From JAWPMT01 sp965227935 (GTDB lineage: Bacteria; Bacteroidota; Bacteroidia; Cytophagales; Cyclobacteriaceae): a stretch of DNA of 64,000 bases. A model generated the notes under the pieces. It had not been told where the DNA came from, ran no database searches, and was given only the letters and a program-made list of their open reading frames with translations. The stretch covers positions 1 through 64,000 of the forward strand of contig CBDDGS010000047.1 of the NCBI GenBank assembly GCA_965227935.1, written 5' to 3'. How positions within the stretch are numbered: the stretch's first letter is position 1; each line of letters starts with the position of its first letter. The position numbers and the translations under genes were made by a program. Positions 25,767 to 33,579 of the stretch are shown here, piece by piece.

Positions 25767-27500
25767 GTGCGATCCAACGAAAGAATGGTGCTCTACCAGG
25801 TAATGACACGGTTGTTTGGTAACAAAAAAACGGCCACGGAACCATGGGGCACATTGGAACAGAACGGTGTAGGGAAATTTAATGATTTCACCGAACAGGC
25901 GCTTGGCGCGATCCGCCAAATGGGATTTACCCACATCTGGTACACCGGCGTCATTGAGCATGCTGTATTGACGGACTATACGACCCATGGCATCCCTTTG
26001 AACGACGCTGACGTGGTCAAGGGGCGGGCCGGTTCTCCCTATGCTATCAAAGACTATTATGATGTGAACCCCGACCTGGCGACGTCGGTGCCGGATCGCA
26101 TGCAGGAATTCGAGGAACTGATCAACAGAACGCATGAAGCAGGGCTGAAACTGCTCATTGACTTTGTACCGAATCATGTCGCGCGCGAATACCTCTCCGA
26201 TGCCATGCCGGAAGGGATCAAGGACCTGGGAGCTGACGACGATAAGAGCGTACGATTTTCAAGGGACAACAATTTCTACTATCTGCCGGGGGAGCCCTTT
26301 CAGGTTCCGCCGGACTACAACTCCCTGGGTCCTCACGACTTCCCGACAAAGGATGGGCACTTTGATGAGTTCCCAGCCAAGGTCACAGGCAATGACGTTT
26401 TCTCTTCCACACCAGGTATCAACGACTGGTTTGAGACGATCAAGCTCAATTACGGGGTCGACTATACCGACGGCGGAGCAAAACACTTCGATCCTGTCCC
26501 AAACACGTGGTCGAAGATGAGGGACATCCTCCTGTATTGGGCGTCCAAAGGCGTCGATGGCTTTCGCTGCGACATGGCCGAAATGGTCCCGGTGGAATTC
26601 TGGAAATGGGTGATCCGTGAAGTCAAAAGACAATACCCAGCAATTACATTCACAGCAGAGATCTACAATCCCGCCAACTACCGGAGCTACATCTTCGTGG
26701 GGGGATTTGATTACCTCTATGACAAAGTAGAGCTGTATGATACCCTGAAGCAGATCATTCAGCGACACTCTACTACCGACCACCTTACCAGGATCTGGCA
26801 AAGCCAGGAAGGGATCGGTGATCACATGCTTCGGTTCCTGGAAAATCATGATGAGCAGCGAATTGCCTCTCCTGAATTTGCGGGAGACATGCAAAAAGGC
26901 ATTCCAATGATGGCAGTGTCTGCATTTATGCACACAGGGCCAGTGATGATGTACTTCGGCCAGGAAGTCGGTGAGCCCGCCTCGGGATCCTCGGGATTCA
27001 GCGGCGACGACGGACGGACGACCATCTTTGATTATTGGCACGTACCTGAGCACCAGCAGTGGATGAATGGAGGACTGTTTGATGGCGGCGCTTTGTCCGA
27101 TGAACAGGAAACCCTGCGCAAGAGATACATCGCCATCCTCCACGCCTGCAATGAAATGCCCGCACTCAGGACAGGGGGCTTTTACGATCTGCATTTCTAC
27201 AATCGGAGCCAGACCTACACAGGCTACTGTAGCAGGATCTTCGCTTTCCTGAGACACCTTGACGATGAAGTGCTACTCGTTGTGGTCAATTTTGATGATG
27301 AGGAGCGAACCACCTCGATCAAAATCCCGGAAGACGCCTGGCAAAAGACAGGGCTCGTCGAGTCAACCGTGGTGGTCCCCGCTCCGGCAGAGCAAGAGAA
27401 GAGCCGCGCGGCCCTCATCGATCAAGGTAATGCTGAGGCCCTTGTAGTGCCAGTTCCTGCGTTGGATTATGTAATCTTGCAGCTGAAGACAAAACCCTAA
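25767..27500 (+). CDS. GH13 alpha-amylase-family enzyme
   Basis: 577-residue enzyme with a (beta/alpha)8 barrel and no signal peptide, so intracellular. GH13 region I is seen as LIDFVPNHVAR near residue 130, region II as GFRCDMAEM with the nucleophile Asp near 269, region III as TAEIYNP with the acid/base Glu near 299, and region IV as ENHDEQR near 359. The start is GTG 25767; an ATG at 25785 is the alternative. It would cleave alpha-1,4-glucans such as glycogen or imported maltodextrins, completing a set with GH77 and GH31. It is followed after 8 nt by a 3-hydroxyacyl-CoA dehydrogenase gene, so the two share a transcript. Confidence 0.93.
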   Translation: MRSNERMVLYQVMTRLFGNKKTATEPWGTLEQNGVGKFNDFTEQALGAIRQMGFTHIWYTGVIEHAVLTDYTTHGIPLNDADVVKGRAGSPYAIKDYYDVNPDLATSVPDRMQEFEELINRTHEAGLKLLIDFVPNHVAREYLSDAMPEGIKDLGADDDKSVRFSRDNNFYYLPGEPFQVPPDYNSLGPHDFPTKDGHFDEFPAKVTGNDVFSSTPGINDWFETIKLNYGVDYTDGGAKHFDPVPNTWSKMRDILLYWASKGVDGFRCDMAEMVPVEFWKWVIREVKRQYPAITFTAEIYNPANYRSYIFVGGFDYLYDKVELYDTLKQIIQRHSTTDHLTRIWQSQEGIGDHMLRFLENHDEQRIASPEFAGDMQKGIPMMAVSAFMHTGPVMMYFGQEVGEPASGSSGFSGDDGRTTIFDYWHVPEHQQWMNGGLFDGGALSDEQETLRKRYIAILHACNEMPALRTGGFYDLHFYNRSQTYTGYCSRIFAFLRHLDDEVLLVVVNFDDEERTTSIKIPEDAWQKTGLVESTVVVPAPAEQEKSRAALIDQGNAEALVVPVPALDYVILQLKTKP

Positions 27501-27508
27501 ACTCAAAA

Positions 27509-28402
27509 ATGAAGATCGAAAAAGTTGCTGTCATCGGCTCTGGAACCATGGGCAATGGCATCGCTCACGTATTTGCACAAAATGGGCGGGAAGTGACGCT
27601 GATAGACATTTCTGCATCGGCGCTGGAGCGTGCCCTCGCTACCATCGGAAAGAACCTCGACCGACAGATAAAGAAGGAACTTATTACCGCTGAAGAGAAG
27701 GAAGCCACACTTGCGCGTATCAAGACGGGCACGGACATAGCTACGTCTGTGAGCGATGCGCAACTGGTAGTAGAAGCCGCTACGGAGCACTTCGATACCA
27801 AAGTGAAGATCTTCGAAACGCTGGACGCCCATACACCAGCAGACGCCATCCTTGCCACCAATACATCGTCGATATCGATCACAAAGATTGGCGCCGCGAC
27901 GAAAAGAGCGGACAAAGTGATCGGCATGCACTTCATGAACCCAGTACCGGTGATGAAGCTAGTCGAAGTTATTCGCGGATATGCCACATCCGACGAGGTC
28001 ACACAACTCGTCATGACGGAGAGCGCTGCACTGGGCAAGGTCCCTGTGGAAGTGAATGACTACCCGGGCTTCGTCGCCAACCGTATCCTCATGCCGATGA
28101 TCAATGAGGCCATCTATTCGCTGTATGAGGGTGTCGCCGGTGTGGAAGAAATCGACACGGTAATGAAGCTGGGCATGGCTCACCCCATGGGACCCCTGCA
28201 ACTCGCAGACTTCATTGGTTTGGATGTGTGCCTCTCCATTCTTCGTGTGCTGCAAGACGGATTTGGCAATCCAAAGTATGCGCCCTGCCCCTTGCTAGTG
28301 AATATGGTGACCGCTGGTTTTCTTGGCGCCAAGACGGGTGAAGGATTTTACGCCTACACAGCGGGATCGAAGGAGCTAAAGGTCAGCTCCCGGTTTCAGT
28401 AA
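27509..28402 (+). CDS. hbd: 3-hydroxybutyryl-CoA dehydrogenase-like enzyme
   Basis: NAD(P)-dependent 3-hydroxyacyl-CoA dehydrogenase of 297 residues. The dinucleotide-binding motif GSGTMGNGIAHVFAQNG is at residues 10-26. ATNTSSISI, GMHFMNPVPVMKLVEV (active-site His near residue 142) and the C-terminal domain motif DYPGFVANRILMPMINEA near 186 are all standard. It converts acetoacetyl-CoA and 3-hydroxybutyryl-CoA in short-chain acyl-CoA metabolism. The length is that of stand-alone Hbd/PaaH, not of the FadB fusion. Co-transcription with an alpha-amylase gene is unusual and has no obvious metabolic logic. A terminator follows 27 bp later. Confidence 0.93.
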   Translation: MKIEKVAVIGSGTMGNGIAHVFAQNGREVTLIDISASALERALATIGKNLDRQIKKELITAEEKEATLARIKTGTDIATSVSDAQLVVEAATEHFDTKVKIFETLDAHTPADAILATNTSSISITKIGAATKRADKVIGMHFMNPVPVMKLVEVIRGYATSDEVTQLVMTESAALGKVPVEVNDYPGFVANRILMPMINEAIYSLYEGVAGVEEIDTVMKLGMAHPMGPLQLADFIGLDVCLSILRVLQDGFGNPKYAPCPLLVNMVTAGFLGAKTGEGFYAYTAGSKELKVSSRFQ

Positions 28403-28429
28403 CATCAGTACGCACATCATTAATAGTGA

Positions 28430-28460
28430 GGGTGAATAGCAAATTCGCCCTTTGCTTTTT
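28430..28460 (+). terminator. Terminator after hbd
   Basis: The 8-bp stem GGGTGAAT / ATTCGCCC (one G-U pair) has loop AGCAA and is followed by TTTGCTTTTT. It would end the GH13-hbd transcript. Confidence 0.75.
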
Positions 28461-28621
28461 GCGCTATCGGCAGTGAAGAAATGAACACGTCTTACTCGTA
28501 GTAGAGCAAAACCTGATGGGCCTGTACCGACTAACTTTCGCTCCCGCGATGATTTGTGTCATTGGACGACTAGAGGGCCTGATCTAGTTTGCGTCAGGTT
28601 TCCTCGAAAGACCTATCGAAC

Positions 28622-29329
28622 ATGTCGCAATCATCTGTTCTCAAGTCAATGGTCGCGCTGACCATTATCGTATTTATCCCCTTTGGTCTGATGCTGTGGG
28701 TGCGACTGCACCAGTCAAGTGGTTTTGCGAGTCGGGAACTCATTCTCTATCCCCTCCTCTTCGGTGGTGGCAGCATTGTGATCCTTTACGCCCTCAAGCG
28801 GTACTTCCTGGGAGAGCCGTTGTCAGACTTCAATAATGGCGAGGGCAAGTGGTTCGGCGATCTCGTCTGGGGGCTGGTGCTGACAGCTATCTACTTTGGC
28901 TTATTTGTCCTGGAGGGAAGCATGCTGTCGGGCTTGTTGCGGTTTGTTCCCAATACGGAACTACTGGGTCTCATGCTGGACTTGCGAGGGAGTCCCGGAC
29001 TCCTTCTATTGTGGTTTGGGCCCGTCCTTTGGGTTGGTATCGCTTTGTACGAGGAATTGATTCGGGTCTTTCTGCTAACAACACTCTGGAAGTGGTCGGA
29101 TGACGTACTTTGGTGGGTACTCGCGATTGTTCTCTCCGCTACGATAATGGGCCTCGTCCACTGGAGCCAGGGACCTTATGGCATCGTGACCATAGGCATC
29201 AAGAGTTTGGTCAGTGGCTTCTTCTTCTTTCGCGTGAGGCGCCTGATGCCCCTCGTCTATGCGCACGTCTTGTACGATGGATTACAGGTTGCATTGCTCT
29301 TATTGACCTATCCTGACTCCACTAGTTGA
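28622..29329 (+). CDS. CPBP-like intramembrane protease family protein
   Basis: 235-residue polytopic membrane protein with about six to seven hydrophobic helices. The CPBP/ABI (Rce1-like) motifs are recognisable: YEELIRVFLL (EExxxR-type pair of Glu plus Arg) near residue 148, MGLVHWSQG with a candidate catalytic His near 184, and AHVLYDGLQ with HxxxD near 219. Family members are putative glutamic-type membrane proteases or bacteriocin-resistance-like proteins, usually without known substrates. The ATG at 28622 is preferred over an upstream TTG. It seems monocistronic. Confidence 0.8.
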   Translation: MSQSSVLKSMVALTIIVFIPFGLMLWVRLHQSSGFASRELILYPLLFGGGSIVILYALKRYFLGEPLSDFNNGEGKWFGDLVWGLVLTAIYFGLFVLEGSMLSGLLRFVPNTELLGLMLDLRGSPGLLLLWFGPVLWVGIALYEELIRVFLLTTLWKWSDDVLWWVLAIVLSATIMGLVHWSQGPYGIVTIGIKSLVSGFFFFRVRRLMPLVYAHVLYDGLQVALLLLTYPDSTS

Positions 29330-29393
29330 TCACGGCTTCGTGCTGGAGTTGTAATGGTCTTAGACAAGTGAAAGTAGCCTCGGCTACAAGCGA

Positions 29394-29786
29394 CTATGAT
29401 CGCCGCTCGATCATGTCCCACTTATTGCCATAGAGGTCTTTGAAGACGATGACAGTGCCATACTCCTCCTCCCTCGGGTCCTCGGTGAACTCCACGCCTT
29501 TGGCTTTCATACTTTCATAGTCTCTCCAGAAGTCGTCGGTATGGAGGAACAGAAAGACCCGGCCTCCCGTCTGGTTGCCAACTGCGGCCTGTTGCTCCGG
29601 ATTCTTGGCCTTGGCGAGCAACAATGACGGTCCCTGACCTCCCGGCGGCCGCACGACAACCCATCGTTTGCCATTGCCCATGTCTGTATCTTCCAGCAAC
29701 TCAAACCGCAGCTTGTCACAGAAGTATTCGATCGCTTCCTGGTAGTCGCTGACGACCAACGCCAGCTTGTCAATGTATTGGTTCAT
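29394..29786 (-). CDS. VOC-family (glyoxalase-like) protein
   Basis: 130-residue single-module vicinal-oxygen-chelate protein: IDKLALVVSDYQEAIEYFCDKLRFELLEDTDMG at the start, a middle strand FLFLHTDDFWRDYESMKAKGVEF, and the closing VIVFKDLYGNKWDMIE. The order of the motifs is that of glyoxalase/bleomycin-resistance folds that dimerise to form a metal site. The canonical Glu near the C-terminus is present (WDMIE). Its ATG overlaps the stop codon of the upstream membrane-protein gene by 4 bp, so the two are translationally coupled. Substrate is unknown. Confidence 0.85.
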   Translation of the reverse strand: MNQYIDKLALVVSDYQEAIEYFCDKLRFELLEDTDMGNGKRWVVVRPPGGQGPSLLLAKAKNPEQQAAVGNQTGGRVFLFLHTDDFWRDYESMKAKGVEFTEDPREEEYGTVIVFKDLYGNKWDMIERRS

Positions 29787-30739
29787 TCTTCGGGCTTCTT
29801 TCGGTATTTGGTGAGTAAAAGGGCAATGAGATCAACTGCCATGTTCATGGCGCGCAATTGTACTTCGACGTACTCCTCCCGGTCATGATTCTGCCAATTG
29901 AAGGATTCGAGGAAAGATCGATTCTCCTGCATGGCAATGATCATTTGATTCTCACTGAATCTAAAAGCCAAATCGTGCTTCGACAGGCCGTCTTTCTTCA
30001 CTTGCTCGCTCATGGCATTGATGAGCGCATCGACCTCGGGATCTCTCAGCAAGTCATATTGCTCCCCTTCCGGTGGGAAGACTGCATACCTCCTGGTCAA
30101 CTCGCGTAGAAGGCCTGGATCCGACTCCTTGCCTTCTTGGGTGGCTGTGCGCAACAGCGTGCGGGGTACAAGCCAGACGGTGTGACTCTCCAGAGGGAAC
30201 TCATACAAATAGAAGCGCCCGTCAAATGGGGTCTCCATCGCTCGGAGGAAGTCTTCGGGTCGGTGAAACGCCTTGAAATCAAAGGCGGAGAGGTGACCCA
30301 GAGGGAACTTACCAATAAGCAGGTTGCGTACCTGGTAGGCATGAAATGGCCCCAGCAGCGTATTGATATCCTGAGGGAACTGCAGATCATTGGCACTTGC
30401 ATGATAATGCACATCACCACCCAATGCCCCAGACAGGCCCATGACAAACTGCTGTCGCAGTTTCGTGTTCAACTCCTGGGTCTGCCGATAATAGAGTAGA
30501 AGGACAATCGCAAAAGCGAGCCCCCCTGATATGAGAAGAAAGTAAAAGAGACCATATCGCTGGTTAGGCGCCACAATATTTGTGTAAGGCACCATAAAGC
30601 AGATGGCTCCATAGAAGAAGAAGATGGCCATGACGGGTCTGAACCGCCCCAGCAAATTGTCCTTTTCTTCGTCCATGGATTGGAGTACGGGCCTCATGCG
30701 ACGGTAAATCTCAGCAATGTCTAAGGATGCATTGGCCAT
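29783..30739 (-). CDS. DUF3137-like membrane protein
   Basis: 318-residue protein with a cytoplasmic N-terminal helix (MANASLDIAEIYRRMRPVLQ), two membrane helices (about residues 34-55 and 62-82), then a long soluble domain. The segment with AFRFSENQMIIAMQENRSFLESFNW near residues 260-285 and the preceding DPEVDALINAMSEQV resemble the pattern of DUF3137 proteins (DPVEA..L, then a strand with IAI and a FE motif), which also carry two N-terminal helices. That assignment is by resemblance. The gene is coupled to the VOC protein by a 4-bp overlap. The function is unknown. Confidence 0.7.
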   Translation of the reverse strand: MANASLDIAEIYRRMRPVLQSMDEEKDNLLGRFRPVMAIFFFYGAICFMVPYTNIVAPNQRYGLFYFLLISGGLAFAIVLLLYYRQTQELNTKLRQQFVMGLSGALGGDVHYHASANDLQFPQDINTLLGPFHAYQVRNLLIGKFPLGHLSAFDFKAFHRPEDFLRAMETPFDGRFYLYEFPLESHTVWLVPRTLLRTATQEGKESDPGLLRELTRRYAVFPPEGEQYDLLRDPEVDALINAMSEQVKKDGLSKHDLAFRFSENQMIIAMQENRSFLESFNWQNHDREEYVEVQLRAMNMAVDLIALLLTKYRKKPEE

Positions 30740-30814
30740 ATCGGCAAACCTAACTGATTTGAAAACGAGCGTGATACAAACACCTCCTTTTACCGAGAAT
30801 TTCTATCTTCCGAC

Positions 30815-31921
30815 ATGATCCAAAAACTACTTATCCTCCCTTCTATCCTCCTGACAATGACCATTGCATCGATGGCACAATCAACTACACCTACAAAGCC
30901 CTTGCGCGTTGGCGTCAATGGACTAGTACATACACATGTGCATTGGATCCTTGGTCGCGAAAAGATCGGCGACATCGAAATCGTAGGTATCGCAGAAAGC
31001 AACCGCGAACTCGCTGAGCGATACATGAAACAACACGACCTGCCGATCAGTATCGTATACCCAACGCTGGAGGAAATGATCGCCCAAACACAACCCGATG
31101 CCGTTACGGATTTTGGCACCATCATCGGACACCTGTCTACCGTGGAGGCCTGCGCCCCCAAGGGCATCCACGTAATGGTCGAGAAGCCCATGGCTGTAAG
31201 CCTGGACCATGCGCAGCAAATGGAGCAGCTAGCCAAGAAGCACAACATACATCTGCTCACCAACTACGAATCAACGTGGTACCCTACAACCTATAAGAGC
31301 GGAGAAATGGTCTTTGATGGCAAACTGGGAGACCTTCGCAAAGTCGTCGTCCATGATGGTCACCCCGGACCTATCGAAATCGGTGTAAACGAGGAGTTTC
31401 TAGAATGGCTTACCGATCCGATCGAAAATGGCGGCGGGGCGATCACGGACTTTGGGTGCTACGGCGCCAACCTGATGACGTGGCTGATGGACAATGAGCG
31501 ACCTCTTTCGGTAATGGCCGTGACCCAGCAAATCAAACCCGACAAATACCCCAAGGTCGACGACGAGGCGACGATCATCGTCACCTACCCAAAAGCGCAA
31601 GGGATCATCCAGGCTTCATGGAACTGGACGTACAACCGCAAGGACATGGCGATCTACGGCACAGACGGTTACATCCGCACTGTGGACGGACCTACTATGT
31701 ACACACGTCTCGGTGATGAATCGAAAGAAACTGAGCATGTGCTAGAACCTGTGGCGTACCCCACGGACGACCCGTTTGCTTACTTCAAAGCGGTGATCGA
31801 AGGCGACATCGACCCAGGAACAAGCCCATCTTCCCTGACCAATAATGTGATCGTAATGGAAATTCTCGATGCAGCGCGCGAATCGGCAAAGTCTGGAAGG
31901 AGAGTGGAGTTGGAGGATTGA
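30815..31921 (+). CDS. Gfo/Idh/MocA oxidoreductase with signal peptide
   Basis: 368-residue oxidoreductase. An N-terminal stretch MIQKLLILPSILLTMTIASMAQ looks like a Sec signal peptide without a twin-arginine pair, followed by a Rossmann domain (LRVGVNGLVHTHVHWILG, IVGIAESN, DAVTDFG) whose dinucleotide loop is less glycine-rich than normal. VEKPMAVSLDHA is the family's EKP motif with the catalytic Lys near residue 130, and the C-terminal Gfo/Idh/MocA domain contains GGGAITDFGCYGANLMTWL. Such enzymes oxidise or rearrange sugars using NAD(P). Export by Sec is odd for a cofactor-dependent enzyme. The downstream spacer carries the second heptad element. Confidence 0.87.
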   Translation: MIQKLLILPSILLTMTIASMAQSTTPTKPLRVGVNGLVHTHVHWILGREKIGDIEIVGIAESNRELAERYMKQHDLPISIVYPTLEEMIAQTQPDAVTDFGTIIGHLSTVEACAPKGIHVMVEKPMAVSLDHAQQMEQLAKKHNIHLLTNYESTWYPTTYKSGEMVFDGKLGDLRKVVVHDGHPGPIEIGVNEEFLEWLTDPIENGGGAITDFGCYGANLMTWLMDNERPLSVMAVTQQIKPDKYPKVDDEATIIVTYPKAQGIIQASWNWTYNRKDMAIYGTDGYIRTVDGPTMYTRLGDESKETEHVLEPVAYPTDDPFAYFKAVIEGDIDPGTSPSSLTNNVIVMEILDAARESAKSGRRVELED

Positions 31922-31922
31922 G

Positions 31923-32078
31923 GGATTTTAGATTGTTGATTTAGGATTTGAGATTGAGGATTGAGGATTTAGGATTGGGGATTTGAGATTTAGGATTGGG
32001 GATTGGGGATTTAGGATTTAGGATTGGATATGGTCCATAGTCGATAGTCCATAGTCAATGGACCATAGACAATGGACA
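31923..32078 (+). repeat. Bipartite heptad-periodic repeat, copy 2
   Basis: Fifteen contiguous heptads of consensus RGATTKR (mostly GGATTTA and GGATTGG) run from 31923 to 32027 without a break in register. After two bases, seven heptads of consensus ATRGWCN (ATGGTCC, ATAGTCG, ATAGTCC and so on) run from 32030 to 32078. The same two parts in the same relative order occur, on the opposite strand, at 18186-18307. The element lies between two convergent genes. Confidence 0.88.
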
Positions 32079-32147
32079 TGAACAAATTGCTCTGTCAGCG
32101 GGCCAGGATGATGACACGGCGTTCCCTTTGCTCTCTGCTCCGGGGTG

Positions 32148-32178
32148 GCGGGAGGCACGCTGGGTGCCGGCCTCCCGC
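32148..32178. repeat. GC-rich palindrome
   Basis: The perfect 9-bp arms GCGGGAGGC and GCCTCCCGC are separated by 13 nt, inside a 120-bp stretch noticeably richer in G+C than its surroundings. It is not followed by a T tract on either strand, so it is not a standard terminator. It may be a dispersed palindromic repeat, but only one copy is in the window. Confidence 0.5.
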
Positions 32179-32220
32179 AAGGATCGTGCGGTGGGGCGCC
32201 CCAAAAAGCCTCTCGGAATT

Positions 32221-33453
32221 TCAATCGACAATAAAGCGGATCCTGCACCAGCCCTCAAAACGAATAGGTTCCTTCTTGTAGGGGTGCCAGATCCACTTGT
32301 CCAACTGCAGGAGGTGCTCCCCGCGGCTGAGGTCTTTGGTATCGACATGAGCCACCCACACTCGCTGACCGCTCGTGGGCAGGAATGAGCGACTCCAGGA
32401 AACGGGTACAGCCATACTGTCAATCGCAACATCTACCAGTCGATGGATCTCGAGCGTATCCGCTGCCTTGACGGCGGACCAGTCCCAATCGAACTCGGCA
32501 CAATAGATCGGCAGCTGCCCGCCCTCCTGGACGAAGGATGGAATGGCAGCTTTCTGAATACGTTGATAGCTTTTGTGATTGTCGAGGTACAGCATCGGGT
32601 CCTGATATCTATACGACGACCTACGCTGTTGCGACTTCATGCCTGGGATCAGGCTACGCTCGGGGATACTGTACTTGATGAAGTCGATGGTCTGGGTGAT
32701 CAACGTACCTGTCTGCATGCCCGAGAGCAAAAAGAAGCCAAAGAATACGACCATGGCCAACTTGCTATTCATATTGGTCTGGAAGGTGAGCAGGCTCTCG
32801 CGAAAGAAAAGGAGGTACTGTGACCGTGATGCCATCAGGGCGAGACCCTTCAGGAAGGGGACTTTTTTGTCGAATTTGCGCAGCAGCAGGTTGTACAAGG
32901 GAAAGGCTGTGGAGATGATCACCAAAAGCACAACCAGCGCAACGAACACCGCGGTCAGTGGCACACCCAGTGAGCTGAGGATAATCGCGGGCACCAGTAG
33001 CAGCATGATCCAGGCAGAGATGCCGACAATGGTAAAGGCGATGCTGAATATGGAGCTGCAAATTCGCTCTACTCGCATGATGATGTCGATGGTGTCCTTC
33101 AGGTCATCGAGGAAGAAATCCTGCTGACTCATCTTGGGCAGCTTCTCTCTGCGGATGCCTTGCGGAAACGTGTAGTTGAGGCCTACGAGGCCGACCCAGA
33201 CACCGCGCATCAATAAGTGTAGTACAAAGGCATATTTCAGTGTCTGAACGGCTAGTGTGACATACAGCAGCGAGGCAAGCGTCAGGGCCGGATTCACACC
33301 ATATTCCTGAATGATGCCAATGGCCAGATCGTTGAGGCGGTCGCCAAAAGAAAAAATGAAGAGAATCGAGATCCCTGATATGAGTAGTTCGGGATTCCAA
33401 CTGTTGTTTTGGGTTTCGATGAGCCACTTCGGTTGTTCTCTTGCCTCCTTCAT
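32221..33453 (-). CDS. Multi-pass membrane protein of unknown function
   Basis: 410-residue protein with about five membrane helices, including one at about residues 26-42 (LLISGISILFIFSFG), one near 60-85, a pair near 140-205 and one near 250-268. The C-terminal third (from about residue 290, YRYQDPMLYLDNH) is soluble and Trp/Tyr-rich and probably faces the periplasm as a beta domain. The start ATG 33453 (MKEAREQPKW) is preferred to 33492. I do not recognise the family. It lies between the convergent Gfo/Idh/MocA gene and the divergent oligopeptidase gene and seems monocistronic. Confidence 0.72.
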   Translation of the reverse strand: MKEAREQPKWLIETQNNSWNPELLISGISILFIFSFGDRLNDLAIGIIQEYGVNPALTLASLLYVTLAVQTLKYAFVLHLLMRGVWVGLVGLNYTFPQGIRREKLPKMSQQDFFLDDLKDTIDIIMRVERICSSIFSIAFTIVGISAWIMLLLVPAIILSSLGVPLTAVFVALVVLLVIISTAFPLYNLLLRKFDKKVPFLKGLALMASRSQYLLFFRESLLTFQTNMNSKLAMVVFFGFFLLSGMQTGTLITQTIDFIKYSIPERSLIPGMKSQQRRSSYRYQDPMLYLDNHKSYQRIQKAAIPSFVQEGGQLPIYCAEFDWDWSAVKAADTLEIHRLVDVAIDSMAVPVSWSRSFLPTSGQRVWVAHVDTKDLSRGEHLLQLDKWIWHPYKKEPIRFEGWCRIRFIVD

Positions 33454-33579
33454 TCGGACATTGGTTTTGCGGAAAATAAAGCAAATCCACACGGACTAGC
33501 AACTCGCTGGCCTGATCGCCGGAATTTGGAAATGTCACCGAATAGCGTCAAATTCCCGCCCCATGACCGACCCCCATAG

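Noticed and set aside
26259..27257. A 332-codon open frame antisense to the GH13 gene
   Set aside because: The GH13 frame carries all catalytic motifs; the antisense protein has no fold-like pattern.
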